From an uncultured Clostridia bacterium (lineage in GTDB: Bacteria > Bacillota > Clostridia > Christensenellales > Borkfalkiaceae), in contig CANREK010000004.1 in NCBI GenBank assembly GCA_947629605.1, positions 1-15,188 on the forward strand: a stretch of 15,188 nt of DNA, given 5' to 3'. Shown in pieces: positions 1-5,274 of the stretch. The notes under the pieces are model-generated. The model was not told the origin of the DNA. It did no database searches and saw only the letters and a program-made list of their open reading frames with translations. A program made the translations under genes and the position numbers. The first letter of the stretch is position 1; each line of letters begins with the position of its first letter.

Positions 1-209
1 TGCATTTCCGCCGTTTGAGCGATTTTGGCGGTACCATGTACAAAGACCCCCTTCTCCATTTCAATATATTCATCGCCGAGAAGGGGCATGAGCTCCTCTA
101 AAAATTCCCCGATGCCGCCGAGCGCTTCCCAAGGATAGACGAACTGCCGCAAGTACTCTTTTGCGAGCGTATAGTCAAGGTCGAAGAGGTCGCAGATCTT
201 GCATTCCAT
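1..209 (-). CDS. GlmU-like UDP-sugar pyrophosphorylase/acetyltransferase, N-terminal part (runs off window)
   Basis: Only the first 69 codons are present; the gene continues past the left edge. The start reads MECKICDLFDLDYTLAKEYL, followed by a YPWEALGGIGEFLEEL stretch and then a V-x-V-H-G-T-A-K-I-A-Q-T-A segment at about residues 57-67. This arrangement (a short helical lead with a YPWE motif running into hexapeptide-like turns) is what I know from a family of left-handed beta-helix proteins annotated as UDP-N-acetylglucosamine pyrophosphorylases or GlmU-related nucleotidyltransferases in gut Clostridia. A role in cell-wall sugar nucleotide metabolism is inferred from that family. ATG at 209 is the only in-frame start. 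GGGG lies only 1 nt before it, too close for a normal ribosome site. The gene lies just downstream of a terminator (232-260), so it needs its own promoter. A TAGAAT 5 nt before the ATG is a possible -10, but weak. Confidence 0.7.
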   Translation of the reverse strand, partial: MECKICDLFDLDYTLAKEYLRQFVYPWEALGGIGEFLEELMPLLGDEYIEMEKGVFVHGTAKIAQTAEM

Positions 210-231
210 ACCCCATTCTATGCATTTTCAC

Positions 232-260
232 AAAAAAAGTCCCCTGCATCCAGAGGACTT
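232..260 (-). terminator. Rho-independent terminator of the spore-coat operon
   Basis: On the minus strand a 9-bp stem (AGTCCTCTG pairing with CAGGGGACT, one G-T pair, loop GATG/ATG-sized) is followed directly by seven T residues. It starts 6 nt after the stop codon of the 34-codon ORF, so it closes the operon running from 888 and separates it from the GlmU-like gene. Confidence 0.88.
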
Positions 261-265
261 TCGGT

Positions 266-370
266 TCAACTTTGGCCCGTGGGAACAATGTCGTCGCCGT
301 CGGACTTGGGGTCGGGGCGGATCATGCAGTAGTGCGGATTGTGTGCATACTTCTTCTTTTTCTTAGCCAT
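266..370 (-). CDS. Lys-rich 34-aa microprotein, last gene of the spore-coat operon
   Basis: A 34-codon ORF reads MAKKKKKYAHNPHYC and then an acidic half containing RPDPKSDGDDIVP, ending in TGQS. The N-terminus has five consecutive lysines and the C-terminal half has five aspartates, so the product is strongly bipolar in charge. There is one Cys (residue 15) and no signal peptide or membrane segment. It begins about 30 nt after the CotF-like gene on the same strand, and its stop lies 6 nt before a strong terminator, so it is placed exactly like the last gene of that operon. A second in-frame ATG at 376 would add Met-Gly. Neither start has a good Shine-Dalgarno, and a small hairpin (380-397) sits just before it. 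I do not recognise a family. A spore role is inferred only from position. Confidence 0.6.
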   Translation of the reverse strand: MAKKKKKYAHNPHYCMIRPDPKSDGDDIVPTGQS

Positions 371-403
371 ACCCATAGGATGCGGCATTTTCCGCATTTT
401 ATG

Positions 404-697
404 CTACTGCGCGGCGATCTGCTTCTTCACCTTGGAAAATTTCTCGGCGTTCTGGTCGATGAGCATCTTTGCGGCGGGCTGGACTTCGTAATATCCCCGC
501 GCCTGCATCTGCTCGAATACCTGAAACTGCGTGTCGGCGTTCTGCGTGTAGTTCTTTAAGATCTCCTTGCGGAAAGACTTGCAGCTGCCTTCGAGGAGCG
601 CCGCGGCGTAGTAGCCCATGAGCAGTTTTTCGCAGTCGAGAAGGTCTTGCAGGGCGTCTTTTTCGGAGAGCGTGGTGTCCTGTTTGCTTGTTTTCAT
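404..697 (-). CDS. CotF-family spore coat protein
   Basis: The 97-aa product starts MKTSKQDTTLSEKDALQDLL and has the pattern of the CotF/COG5577 family: a four-helix, ferritin-like small protein with D-L-L-x-x-E-K-L-L-M-G-Y-Y (about residues 18-30), a middle helix R-K-E-I-L-K-N-Y, and a C-terminal section rich in aromatic and charged residues (ARGYYEVQPA, about 66-75). These proteins are deposited in or under the spore coat. The full family member in Bacillus is longer, but clostridial versions are commonly this size. The start overlaps the stop of the upstream 64-aa gene by 4 nt (ATGA), which implies translational coupling. The alternative longer reading of this frame overlaps two real genes and is not needed. 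Confidence 0.85.
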   Translation of the reverse strand: MKTSKQDTTLSEKDALQDLLDCEKLLMGYYAAALLEGSCKSFRKEILKNYTQNADTQFQVFEQMQARGYYEVQPAAKMLIDQNAEKFSKVKKQIAAQ

Positions 698-888
698 TGT
701 TTGCCTCCCAAAATCGCATAGAGCGTAGAAAATCTCTCGGCGTGTGCGCTTGAAATCTGCTCCATCGTCTGCGCAAGCGCCGCATCCGTCAGTGTATTGG
801 CGTAGATCCTTGCCTTTTTGCACGCCATTTCCTCTCCCGTGAGAATCTGTGCAAGCACATCCAAATCTTTTGCGGTGAGATTGGTCAT
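694..888 (-). CDS. Small helical spore-coat-associated protein (CotF companion)
   Basis: The 64-aa product (MTNLTAKDLDVLAQILTGEE at its start) is all-helical in character, with E-x-M-A-x-K-K-A at about residues 20-27 and a second helix ending S-S-A-H-A-E-R-F-S-T-L. This helix-E-H-x-x-R pattern resembles one half of a ferritin-like bundle, as in small partners found directly upstream of CotF genes in Clostridia. Its stop overlaps the CotF-like start (ATGA), so the two are made from one message. The ribosome binding site AAGGAGG is excellent but lies inside the 3' arm of a hairpin followed by seven T residues (889-925). Function is inferred from neighbours; no catalytic site is visible. Confidence 0.75.
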   Translation of the reverse strand: MTNLTAKDLDVLAQILTGEEMACKKARIYANTLTDAALAQTMEQISSAHAERFSTLYAILGGKQ

Positions 889-925
889 AAAAAAACCTCC
901 TTGTCCCTTTTATGGACAGAGGAGG
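889..925 (-). terminator. Terminator-like hairpin overlapping the ribosome binding site of the spore-coat operon
   Basis: Read on the minus strand, CCTCCT-C-TGTCC pairs with GGACA-AGGAGG (11 bp, one bulged C, loop ATAAAAG), and the 3' arm is followed by seven T residues and then immediately the ATG of the 64-aa gene. It begins 6 nt after the nth stop. It can act as the intrinsic terminator of nth, and in any message that reads through, the same stem hides the AGGAGG. Confidence 0.75.
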
Positions 926-931
926 CAATTT

Positions 932-1549
932 TCATACCGTTTTTGAGGGATAGGTGCACCATTTTTTGAGGGTGCAGTGCGGACAGTCGGGCCTCTGCGA
1001 GTGGCAGACCTGCCGTCCGTGGTAAATAAGATAGTGGTGCGCCTTGGCCCACTTCTCTTTGGGAATGACCTGCATGAGCCCCTCTTCCACCTCCGTGGGC
1101 GTCTTGCCGACGGAAAGGCCCGTGCGGTTGGCGACGCGGAACACATGGGTATCGACGGCGATGGCATCTCCCCCGAAGGCGACGGAATAGACGACGTTGG
1201 CCGTCTTTCTCCCCACGCCCGCAAGGGAGCGCAGATCTTCCAAATTGTCGGGGACTTGTCCGCCGAATTTTTCGAGAATGTCGCGGGAGGCCGAAAGAAT
1301 GTGGGCGGCCTTGTTGCGATAGAACCCGCAGGAGTAGATGTATTTTTCGAGCTCGCCCTGCGAAAGTTCCGCCATTTTTTGCGGGGTATTGCAGATTTGG
1401 AAGAGCTCGGCCGTCACCTTGTTGACCCGCTCGTCGGTGCATTGGGCGGAGAGAATGACGGCGACGAGCAGTTCGTAGGGCGTGGAAAACACAAGCGCCG
1501 GGCGGGCGTCGGGATAGAGCCGTTCGAGCTCGTTTAAGATCTCGTTCAT
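932..1549 (-). CDS. nth: Endonuclease III (DNA glycosylase/AP lyase)
   Basis: The 205-aa product is a complete base-excision-repair enzyme that removes oxidised pyrimidines and nicks at abasic sites. The helix-hairpin-helix LAGVGRKT covers residues 109-116 with the catalytic lysine K115. The catalytic aspartate is D133 in AVDTHVFR. The C-terminus carries the [4Fe-4S] cluster loop as C182-x6-C189-x2-C192-x5-C198, exactly the family spacing. Length matches the E. coli enzyme (211 aa). The ATG at 1549 fits the family N-terminus. It has no proper Shine-Dalgarno, because a near-consensus promoter (TTGCAA-N17-TACAAT) ends only 6 nt before it, which points to a leaderless message. It is followed closely by the spore-coat operon on the same strand, separated by a terminator-like hairpin. 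Confidence 0.96.
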   Translation of the reverse strand: MNEILNELERLYPDARPALVFSTPYELLVAVILSAQCTDERVNKVTAELFQICNTPQKMAELSQGELEKYIYSCGFYRNKAAHILSASRDILEKFGGQVPDNLEDLRSLAGVGRKTANVVYSVAFGGDAIAVDTHVFRVANRTGLSVGKTPTEVEEGLMQVIPKEKWAKAHHYLIYHGRQVCHSQRPDCPHCTLKKWCTYPSKTV

Positions 1550-1555
1550 GCCTTG

Positions 1556-1584
1556 ATTGTAACATAAGTCGACAATTTTTGCAA
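1556..1584 (-). promoter_or_regulatory. Sigma-A promoter of nth, leaderless layout
   Basis: The -35 TTGCAA (1579-1584) and the -10 TACAAT (1556-1561) are 17 bp apart. Only 6 nt (CAAGGC) separate the -10 from the ATG of nth, so transcription should begin at or next to the A of the start codon. Confidence 0.75.
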
Positions 1585-1608
1585 GCGGTTGGGGGAAAAT
1601 TGTGGAAC

Positions 1609-1669
1609 GGCGCCATAGAATGTGCGGCCCCGCGTCATTCTGCCCCGCCCGCACGTTCTTTATGGCGTC
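1609..1669. repeat. Large imperfect inverted repeat (61-nt hairpin)
   Basis: The arms GGCGCCATAGAATGTGCGG and CCGCACGTTCTTTATGGCGTC pair along almost their whole length with one two-base bulge and two G-T type mismatches. The loop is GC-rich. It is not followed by a T run on either strand, so a simple terminator is unlikely. It lies upstream of the nth promoter and begins a run of hairpins. Confidence 0.7.
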
Positions 1670-1683
1670 GAAGGGCGGCACGA

Positions 1684-1787
1684 GCGCCCAAAGGCGCGAA
1701 GTAGCCCATAGGGCTGTAAAGAGTACGGGACTTGACCCGAAGAATCTCGCGGGGCGAATACGGACACTGTGCGGCGAGATGCTTCGG
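1684..1787. repeat. Cluster of back-to-back hairpins in the nth / DUF3343 gap
   Basis: Four palindromes follow each other: GCGCC-CAAA-GGCGC (1684-1697), AGCCC-ATA-GGGCT (about 1703-1715), CGGG-ACTTGA-CCCG (1726-1739), and a longer pair CCGAAGAATCTCGC (1737-1750) with GCGAGATGCTTCGG (1774-1787), which matches at 13 of 14 positions. No convincing reading frame or T run is present. It may be one structured repeat unit or the remains of several. Together with the neighbouring entries this accounts for most of the 379-nt gene-free stretch 1550-1928; 1788-1845 shows nothing I can name. Confidence 0.55.
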
Positions 1788-1845
1788 ACACACTTCCGCA
1801 AACTGCGTTGATAGTCCATAACTCAGCATGACGCCGCACGACCTG

Positions 1846-1918
1846 CTTCCGTAGGTTTGCTGGGATTCTTCGGTCGCTACGCTCCCTCAGAATGAGCGGC
1901 GGGGCGATGCCCCGCCTC
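1846..1918. repeat. Intergenic repeat, family A copy 1, with a terminal GC hairpin
   Basis: Positions 1846-1898 match 11797-11842: both contain CCGTAGGTTTGC followed by a GGGAT-CTTCG stretch and an AGAATGAGCG or AGGATGAGCG end. In this copy ATTCT pairs with AGAAT around a GTCGCTACGCTCC loop. It is followed by a perfect hairpin GGCGGGGC-GAT-GCCCCGCC (1899-1917). The hairpin lies just after the DUF3343 stop on the minus strand but lacks a T run, so at best it is a weak terminator. Confidence 0.7.
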
Positions 1919-1928
1919 CCCTTCCGTC

Positions 1929-2171
1929 CTACAAAAACACAAACGTGTGGCCGGACTGCTTCATGTAGCCCGCAAAGGAGGAGTACCCCCGCTTTGCGAT
2001 GATACGGCGGGCGCGGGGCAGAAAATTCTCCTCAAAGCGTGCGGAGACGCCGCAGCCGACCCTCGCCTCGTGCGGATTGGAGATCGGCTGTGTGGGGATC
2101 CCCTCCCCCTTCAACGCCGCGATACAGTCGAGCGCCTGCGCCCGTGATTTGAAAACTGCAAGGATCGTCAT
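1929..2171 (-). CDS. DUF3343 protein, putative Se/S carrier-like
   Basis: The 80-aa product starts MTILAVFKSRAQALDCIAAL and carries the DUF3343 pattern: a beta strand with F-K-S-R-x-Q-A (residues 7-13), a helix, I-P-T-Q-P-I-S-N-P (25-33), and the conserved V-G-C-G-V-S segment with C40. Family databases describe it as a putative selenium or sulfur carrier because of that cysteine and its frequent proximity to class V desulfurases. It is transcribed divergently from exactly such a desulfurase, with start codons 52 nt apart, which supports a shared task in chalcogen delivery. AGGCAGG lies about 10 nt before the ATG. C16 and C40 are the only cysteines. The exact acceptor is unknown. Confidence 0.85.
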   Translation of the reverse strand: MTILAVFKSRAQALDCIAALKGEGIPTQPISNPHEARVGCGVSARFEENFLPRARRIIAKRGYSSFAGYMKQSGHTFVFL

Positions 2172-2223
2172 GATTACTGACCTGCCTTCGTATAATATGG
2201 TATCTTTTTTGGGGGGATATCCT
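2172..2223. promoter_or_regulatory. Divergent promoter region of DUF3343 and the cysteine desulfurase
   Basis: For the plus strand, TATAAT lies at 2191-2196 with a G-rich ribosome site (GGGGGGAT, 2211-2218) before the ATG at 2224; the -35 position matches consensus poorly. On the minus strand TATTAT overlaps the same bases (2192-2197), so the two directions probably compete for one polymerase site. No clear operator repeat is visible. Confidence 0.6.
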
Positions 2224-3324
2224 ATGATCTATCTCGACAACGCCGCCACGGAGGGCTCCAAGCCCTACCCCGTCCGCAGTGCGGTGAACGCCGCCATGAA
2301 GGTATGCGCCAACCCCGGGCGGAGCGGGCACCGTCTTTCCCTCGCGATGGCGGAACATGTTCTCGATTGCAGAAACCTTCTCTCCGAGGTCTTTGACGGC
2401 TACGGATATGAGCGCTGTGTGTTCACAAAGAGCTGTACCGAGGCGCTCAACATCGCCATTTTGGGCGTTCTCGAAGAGGGCGACCACGTCGTTGCGTCGG
2501 CGCTCGAACACAACTCCGTCCTGCGGCCGCTCCAATTTCTCGCCGAACAGGGCCTCATCACCTACGACATTGTCCCGCTCGACGGCGGCGTGTTGAAGGC
2601 CGAGACCGTGGCGGCATGTGTGAAGCACAAGACCAAGCTCGTCTGCGTGACGTCCGCCTCCAACGTGACGGGGACTTCCTGCGATTTGAAGGAGCTCAAA
2701 ACGCTGCTCCCCGACCATGTCCTGCTCCTCGTCGACGGGGCGCAGGGGGCGGGGCACATTCCCATCCGCATGCGGGAGACGGGCATCGACCTACTCGCGC
2801 TCGCGGGGCACAAGGGACTGCACGCCATTCAGATCGGCTCCCTGCTCTTTTCCGACCGCGTTGACCCCCGTCCCCTGCTTTTTGGGGGAACGGGGAGCGA
2901 AAGTCTGCGCCTCACCCAGCCGAACTTTTACCCCGACCGCTTGGAGAGCGGCACCCTCTCGTACCCTGCGATCTGCTCTCTCTTTGAAGGGCTCCTCCTC
3001 GTAAAATGCCAAAAAAATGCACTTTATGCGCTGACAAACGCACTCTTCGAGGCGGTGAAGGAGCTCCCCGCATTCGAGATCTTTTCACCCCCGAATGACT
3101 GCGGGATCTTCTCCTTCCGCCATAGGGAAATGCCGTCCGAAGAGTTCGCGTCCGTGCTCTCGGAGCGCTTCGACATCGCCGTCCGCGGCGGATTGCACTG
3201 TGCGCCGCTTGCGCATCGGGCGCTCGGCACCGCACCCGACGGGCTCGTGCGGGCATCCTTCTCCGTCTTTCAGGGCATGCGTGAGGCAAACGCCCTCCTC
3301 CATGCCATGCGCAAGCTCGGATAG
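2224..3324 (+). CDS. Cysteine desulfurase family aminotransferase, class V (TIGR01977-type)
   Basis: The 366-aa product is a PLP enzyme of the SufS/NifS fold that takes sulfur (or selenium) from cysteine. It opens MIYLDNAAT as the family does. Visible sites: ANPGRSGHR (29-37), the cofactor-stacking histidine H96 in LEHNSVLRP, D171 and Q174 in VDGAQGAG, the PLP lysine K197 in AGHKGLH, and the catalytic cysteine C326 in RGGLHCAPLAH, which is group II-like. Length fits the TIGR01977 subfamily, which usually lies outside suf/isc operons. A further in-frame extension to 1999 runs through the DUF3343 gene and is rejected; the ATG at 2224 has a G-rich ribosome site and lies after a TATAAT. Divergent from DUF3343. 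Its stop is 1 nt from the stop of the convergent 84-aa gene, with no terminator between. Confidence 0.93.
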   Translation: MIYLDNAATEGSKPYPVRSAVNAAMKVCANPGRSGHRLSLAMAEHVLDCRNLLSEVFDGYGYERCVFTKSCTEALNIAILGVLEEGDHVVASALEHNSVLRPLQFLAEQGLITYDIVPLDGGVLKAETVAACVKHKTKLVCVTSASNVTGTSCDLKELKTLLPDHVLLLVDGAQGAGHIPIRMRETGIDLLALAGHKGLHAIQIGSLLFSDRVDPRPLLFGGTGSESLRLTQPNFYPDRLESGTLSYPAICSLFEGLLLVKCQKNALYALTNALFEAVKELPAFEIFSPPNDCGIFSFRHREMPSEEFASVLSERFDIAVRGGLHCAPLAHRALGTAPDGLVRASFSVFQGMREANALLHAMRKLG

Positions 3325-3325
3325 T

Positions 3326-3580
3326 TCAGATGTTTTTGAGCTGTTCGGCCAACTTTTTGAGCTTTTTTTGTTGGGAAGGGTTCAACATCTGCGAAAAACG
3401 GGCGCAGAATGCATCGATCTGCGCGTTGGTGAGCGTGCCCGCCCGCTTGCCTGCCTCCGCCTTTTTGTAGATCTCGCGGAGGATCTCGTTCTCGCTCTTG
3501 CCCTTGATGTCGGCGGAGCCGAGCGCCTTCTCGGCCTCCCTTTTGAGTTCGCTGTCGTCGAAACTTTGAAAATCTTTCAT
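3326..3580 (-). CDS. Small helical protein of unknown function (84 aa)
   Basis: The product starts MKDFQSFDDSELKREAEKAL and is rich in Lys, Glu and Ala with no membrane segment or signal peptide. It has predicted amphipathic helices, an L-T-N-A-Q-I-D-A-F-C-A-R-F middle (about 50-62), and an end reading LNPSQQKKLKKLAEQL. The style resembles small clostridial proteins with a terminal N-P-x-Q-x-x-K-L-x-x-L helix, but I cannot name a family. GAGGTG 3 nt before the ATG is a usable ribosome site. A -10-like TACAAT lies 14 nt upstream, so the leader would be only about 8 nt. It faces away from the 87-aa gene at 3642 across a symmetric promoter region, so the two may be co-regulated partners. Confidence 0.75.
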   Translation of the reverse strand: MKDFQSFDDSELKREAEKALGSADIKGKSENEILREIYKKAEAGKRAGTLTNAQIDAFCARFSQMLNPSQQKKLKKLAEQLKNI

Positions 3581-3593
3581 AGCCACCTCATGC

Positions 3594-3636
3594 CATTGTA
3601 TGCCCCTCACCTTTCTTTTGTGCGGCGCATACAATG
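3594..3636. promoter_or_regulatory. Symmetric divergent promoter: inverted repeat carrying a -10 on each strand
   Basis: A perfect 10-bp inverted repeat, CATTGTATGC (3594-3603) and GCATACAATG (3627-3636), is separated by 23 bp. Each arm contains TACAAT reading outward, one toward the 84-aa gene and one toward the 87-aa gene. The -35 positions match consensus poorly, so either an activator helps or the repeat is also an operator. On the plus side the -10 ends 6 nt before the ATG. Confidence 0.55.
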
Positions 3637-3641
3637 CCCAT

Positions 3642-3905
3642 ATGGAAACGGTGCTTCTGCTCGTACTCTTCATGATGAACTCCGACGACGCCTCGCGGGA
3701 GAAGATGAAAAGCTTCTTGAATTTTTACAGGGAAAACAGGCCGCTCATCACGGCGCTGGTGCAGGCGCAAAACGGCGGGGAAATTCCCCAAAATCCGCAA
3801 CATATCGCGCAAAAACCCGCCGAAGAGGCAGACAAAAACCGACCCCCGCAGGAGGTCGGCGATCAATCCGTTCTCGAAGAATACTTAAAGCGGTTTTCAG
3901 TTTGA
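3642..3905 (+). CDS. Small protein of unknown function with hydrophobic N-terminus (87 aa)
   Basis: The product begins METVLLLVLFMMNSDDASRE, so residues 3-12 are a short hydrophobic stretch, then a helical part (EKMKSFLNFYRENRPLITALV, about 20-40 in two helices), a polar Gln/Pro/Asn-rich linker, and a C-terminal SVLEEYLKRF helix. The hydrophobic part is too short for a certain membrane anchor and there is no lipobox. I do not recognise a family. There is no Shine-Dalgarno; TACAAT ends 6 nt before the ATG, suggesting a leaderless message. A longer reading from 3600 would start inside the promoter and is rejected. Its end overlaps the end of the S41 protease gene by 9 nt on the other strand. 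Confidence 0.7.
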   Translation: METVLLLVLFMMNSDDASREKMKSFLNFYRENRPLITALVQAQNGGEIPQNPQHIAQKPAEEADKNRPPQEVGDQSVLEEYLKRFSV

Positions 3906-5261
3906 TTTCCCGATGAATTCCTCCGCAGAGGCGAAGCGGTCGGCGATTACGGCGTGGTCCCCCTCCGCACGGATGCCGACATCGTGGATGCACGTCGTGC
4001 CGTCGGGCCAAAAGATCTCGGCGACGGTGAGGCGGAGCGCCCTGCCGTTGGGGGCTGTGTAGGTGCTCTGCATGACCCCCTTGCCGTACGTCCGCGCGAG
4101 GCCGTCCGTGTCGTTGACGCGGATGAAGATGTCATCCGCGGAGATCGTGCCGTAGCAGATCATGGCGCCCATGAGCGCCTCGGAGGCGGAAGCGGTGTTC
4201 TCGTCGGCGAGCACACGGATGCGCGAATCGGCCGAGAAGTAATCATAAAAATCGTTCCCGCTTGCCGTATATCTGCCCGTTTTTCCGCTGCGGTAGCGGG
4301 AAGAGGCGACGAGCGGAGACCGTCCCTCGGCCCCCTTCAAGAGGTGGGCGGCGATGTCGCAGAGCGTCGTGAGGTACCCGCCGCCGTTGGAGCGAAGGTC
4401 GAGGATGAGGTTCGTTCTGCCCCGCTCCTTCATCGTTTTGAGACAGGTCTCGAACTCCTTCGCCGCCTTGCCGTCGAACTCTTTGAGGCGGATGTAGGCG
4501 GTGTCGCCGTCGAGCACGGACATGCCCGCTCCCGCCTCCGTGAGGGTAAGTTTGTCGTCGCCGCGGAAGCGGAAACTCTTTTCGCTGTCGCTGTATTCGC
4601 AGTAGGCCGCAAGGTATTTGGCACGGGTCATCGAGATGAGGGCGGCGCTCTCCTCGCTGTGCCCCGCTTTGAGGGTGACGGAGCTGTGCGCCGTGAGGAA
4701 GGAATAGAAATTCTCCCTCGTCGCGGCGGAAAGGTCGCTCTCGGTCTCGCCGTATTGGTAGATGTACATGCCCGCCGCAAGGCCCGCCCGTTCCGCGGGA
4801 GAGTTATACACGGTGTTGTACACGCGCACGGCGTCGCCCTCATAGACGAGGCTGATACCGTACCCCTCATTGTTGCCCTTGCTCTCGCTGACGAGGCGGT
4901 CGTATTCGTCCTCGTTGTAATAGGTGCAGAACTTGTCGAGTTCGAGGGCGCTGTACAGGCGGTCGTAGAGTTCTTCGTCGTCGATCTCCTTGTAGTAATT
5001 GTCCTCGACGCGCTCCACGAGCCATGCAAGGTTTCTCGCCCGCTCGTCGACACTGCTCGCGCCGATGAACCAGCCCGCAATGATCCCCACAAAGGTGAAG
5101 ATGAGCGCAAAGAGCACGGCGCAGATAGCGCGGACGGCCTTTTCGCGCTTTTTATCGGCGGCGGAAGGCTCGTTTTGGGCCGCGGAAGGCCCGCGCTCGG
5201 GCACGGCTTCCCCCCCTTGGGGCTCGGACATGGTAGGGTCATTTTTTTCGGGATCGGACAT
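3897..5261 (-). CDS. S41-family (C-terminal processing) protease, membrane anchored
   Basis: The 454-aa product has a Pro/Glu-rich cytosolic tail (1-42), one membrane helix (about 44-66), a CtpA-like N-terminal helical part (75-125), a PDZ-like domain (about 132-200), and an S41 catalytic domain. The strand LILDLRSNGGGYL is at 285-297. The catalytic serine is S358 in NTASASEAL, the lysine K394 in TYGKGVMQ, with Q398 four residues on, as in CtpB/Prc. Between S358 and K394 there are about 11 more residues than in CtpB, a local insertion. The protease domain would lie outside the membrane. The ATG at 5261 has a strong AAGGAGG 5 nt away. It follows the regulator gene by 13 nt, so they share an operon. 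Substrates are unknown; some clostridial S41 proteases act in sporulation signalling. Confidence 0.93.
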   Translation of the reverse strand: MSDPEKNDPTMSEPQGGEAVPERGPSAAQNEPSAADKKREKAVRAICAVLFALIFTFVGIIAGWFIGASSVDERARNLAWLVERVEDNYYKEIDDEELYDRLYSALELDKFCTYYNEDEYDRLVSESKGNNEGYGISLVYEGDAVRVYNTVYNSPAERAGLAAGMYIYQYGETESDLSAATRENFYSFLTAHSSVTLKAGHSEESAALISMTRAKYLAAYCEYSDSEKSFRFRGDDKLTLTEAGAGMSVLDGDTAYIRLKEFDGKAAKEFETCLKTMKERGRTNLILDLRSNGGGYLTTLCDIAAHLLKGAEGRSPLVASSRYRSGKTGRYTASGNDFYDYFSADSRIRVLADENTASASEALMGAMICYGTISADDIFIRVNDTDGLARTYGKGVMQSTYTAPNGRALRLTVAEIFWPDGTTCIHDVGIRAEGDHAVIADRFASAEEFIGKSN

Positions 5262-5274
5262 GGTGCCTCCTTTT

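Noticed and set aside
1602..1829. Short open frames of 64-69 codons on both strands in the nth/DUF3343 gap
   Set aside because: They run through dense hairpins, have no ribosome sites, and their translations are Arg/Pro/Ala-rich as expected of structured GC-rich repeats.
1999..2223. 75-codon N-terminal extension of the cysteine desulfurase
   Set aside because: The family begins at MIYLDNAAT, and the extension would cover the DUF3343 gene and the promoter.
3326..3905. Toxin-antitoxin module made of the two small genes
   Set aside because: Toxin-antitoxin genes are normally co-directional and overlapping; these are divergent and match no toxin or antitoxin fold I know.
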